From Chloroflexota bacterium (GTDB taxonomy: Bacteria > Chloroflexota > Limnocylindria > Limnocylindrales > CSP1-4), in NCBI GenBank assembly GCA_021789355.1, contig JAJYJR010000327.1, positions 1 through 6,728 on the forward strand: DNA of 6,728 bases, in the 5' to 3' direction. A program made the position numbers and the translations under genes. Positions 6,011-6,728 of the stretch are shown here, piece after piece. Every line of letters starts with the position of its first letter. The stretch's first letter is position 1. The notes under the pieces were generated by a model that saw only the letters and a program-made list of their open reading frames with translations, had not been told where the DNA came from and did no database searches.

Positions 6011-6728
6011 CAGGTCCCGCGGCGCTCCCTCATGCAGGAACTGCCTTGCGGGGAGCGATTCGACGAGGACCGGGGACGGCCCAGCGTGCCTCACCGCTGG
6101 TCGATGCCGCCGGTACGGATGACGGCCGCGCCGGGCAGTGCGCGACGTTGACGGGATGACCACCGCAGCAAGCGACGACGGCGTGGCACGGCCTCATCGC
6201 AGCCCCGAGGGACGTCCCCGCGCCGTTGTCAGCGCAATGAGGCCGGCGAGCGGCCGCATGCTGAGCTGGGCGCGTCGGCGGGCGGGGCAAGACGGGCGCG
6301 AGACCACGCGGCAGCGATCGCGCTTCCTCGCATTCCTGCAGCCACCGCCGGTGCCGCGACGCGGCGCGCCCACTCGGGCCGCGCCCGCGGCCTGGCAAGT
6401 TGCGCAGGCCCCGCACGTCACCGCGCCCTACCGCCGTGCGCCAGCCACGTCCCGCCCTCGACGCACCGGGCCGCCGGTCCCGTTCGCGCCTCCGATCGCC
6501 CGTTTCAACCGGAAGACCGCCGTGGTCGCGGCGACGCTCGTCGTGGTCACGCCCTCCGCGCCGCCGACTCCGACGGGTGTCGACGAACGACTCACGGCAG
6601 CCCTCCGGGCCCTGGCGGCGGAGTGCGGTCGTCCCGCGGCGTCCGATCCCGACGTCGGATATGCTTGCAGCGATCCAGGACGGCGCCCCGGTCCGCGCCC
6701 GTCCGCCCTTGGTTCGATCTTCGATGCC
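6011..6728. other. Region without a recognisable gene
   Basis: No protein family, tRNA or rRNA was recognised on either strand. A plus-strand frame is open from ATG at 6156 (or GTG at 6138) to the edge, 191 codons. A minus-strand frame is open from the edge down to a stop at 6030. By hand count the plus frame has about 76, 71 and 78% G+C at codon positions 1, 2 and 3. This is nearly flat, whereas the phosphorylase fragment shows about 93% at position 3. Both predicted proteins are Arg/Pro/Ala-rich with no motif or signal peptide. The simplest reading is non-coding or decayed DNA whose open frames result from the scarcity of AT-rich stop codons. A fast-evolving gene entering from the right cannot be excluded. 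Confidence 0.6.
6389..6410. repeat. Short inverted repeat (possible hairpin)
   Basis: GGCCTG at 6389-6394 and CAGGCC at 6405-6410 form a 6-bp perfect stem around a 10-nt loop (GCAAGTTGCG), which can add a small inner CAA/TTG pairing. No T-run follows on either strand, so it is not a canonical terminator. In GC-rich DNA such a stem may be chance. Confidence 0.3.

Noticed and set aside
6503..6516. TTCAACCGGAAGAC as a possible distant auxiliary operator
   Set aside because: Only the central AACCGG block matches; about half of the 14 positions agree with the operator, which is near chance.
6156..6728. 191-codon plus-strand frame as a real partial gene
   Set aside because: Nearly equal G+C at all codon positions, no convincing ribosome site and no family resemblance; kept only as part of the gene-free region.
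1..6728. CRISPR array, insertion sequence, tRNA or phage/defence genes
   Set aside because: No spaced direct repeats, transposase motifs, cloverleaf or defence-type domains were seen on either strand.

Overview
The window is GC-rich DNA (hand tally: about 93% G+C at third codon positions in the best-defined partial gene). It carries one carbohydrate-utilisation operon read entirely on the minus strand, from about 6010 leftwards off the left edge. The substrate-binding lipoprotein has a long Ala/Ser/Pro linker behind its lipid-anchored cysteine, and GTG starts are frequent. This suits a high-GC Chloroflexota or Actinomycetota-type bacterium, but no rRNA or other phylogenetic marker is present, so the assignment is weak.

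In transcription order the operon contains: a promoter/operator region (about 5961-6010); a LacI/GalR-family repressor (5930-4905); a family 1 sugar-binding lipoprotein (4857-3400); a MalF-like permease (3396-2425); a MalG-like permease (2428-1604, overlapping its neighbour by 4 nt); a beta-lactamase-fold serine hydrolase/esterase (1575-376); and the first 112 codons of a GH13 subfamily 18 sucrose-phosphorylase-type enzyme (336-1, cut by the window edge). Gaps between genes are -4 to 47 nt, with no terminator or opposing gene, so one transcript is likely. The phosphorylase fragment was found by translating the left edge by hand; it has no stop codon inside the window.

Working model (inference): the lipoprotein and two permeases import an alpha-glucoside, powered by an ATPase that is not encoded here. 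The serine hydrolase may remove an ester group. The GH13_18 enzyme would then split the glucoside with phosphate to give alpha-glucose 1-phosphate. The repressor, encoded first, would control the whole operon including itself. Upstream of it lie two abutting 14-bp LacI-type operators arranged as a near-perfect inverted repeat, just downstream of a consensus -35 hexamer.

The right part (about 6011-6728) holds no recognisable gene. Two long open frames run through it on opposite strands, but neither has coding-like base composition.
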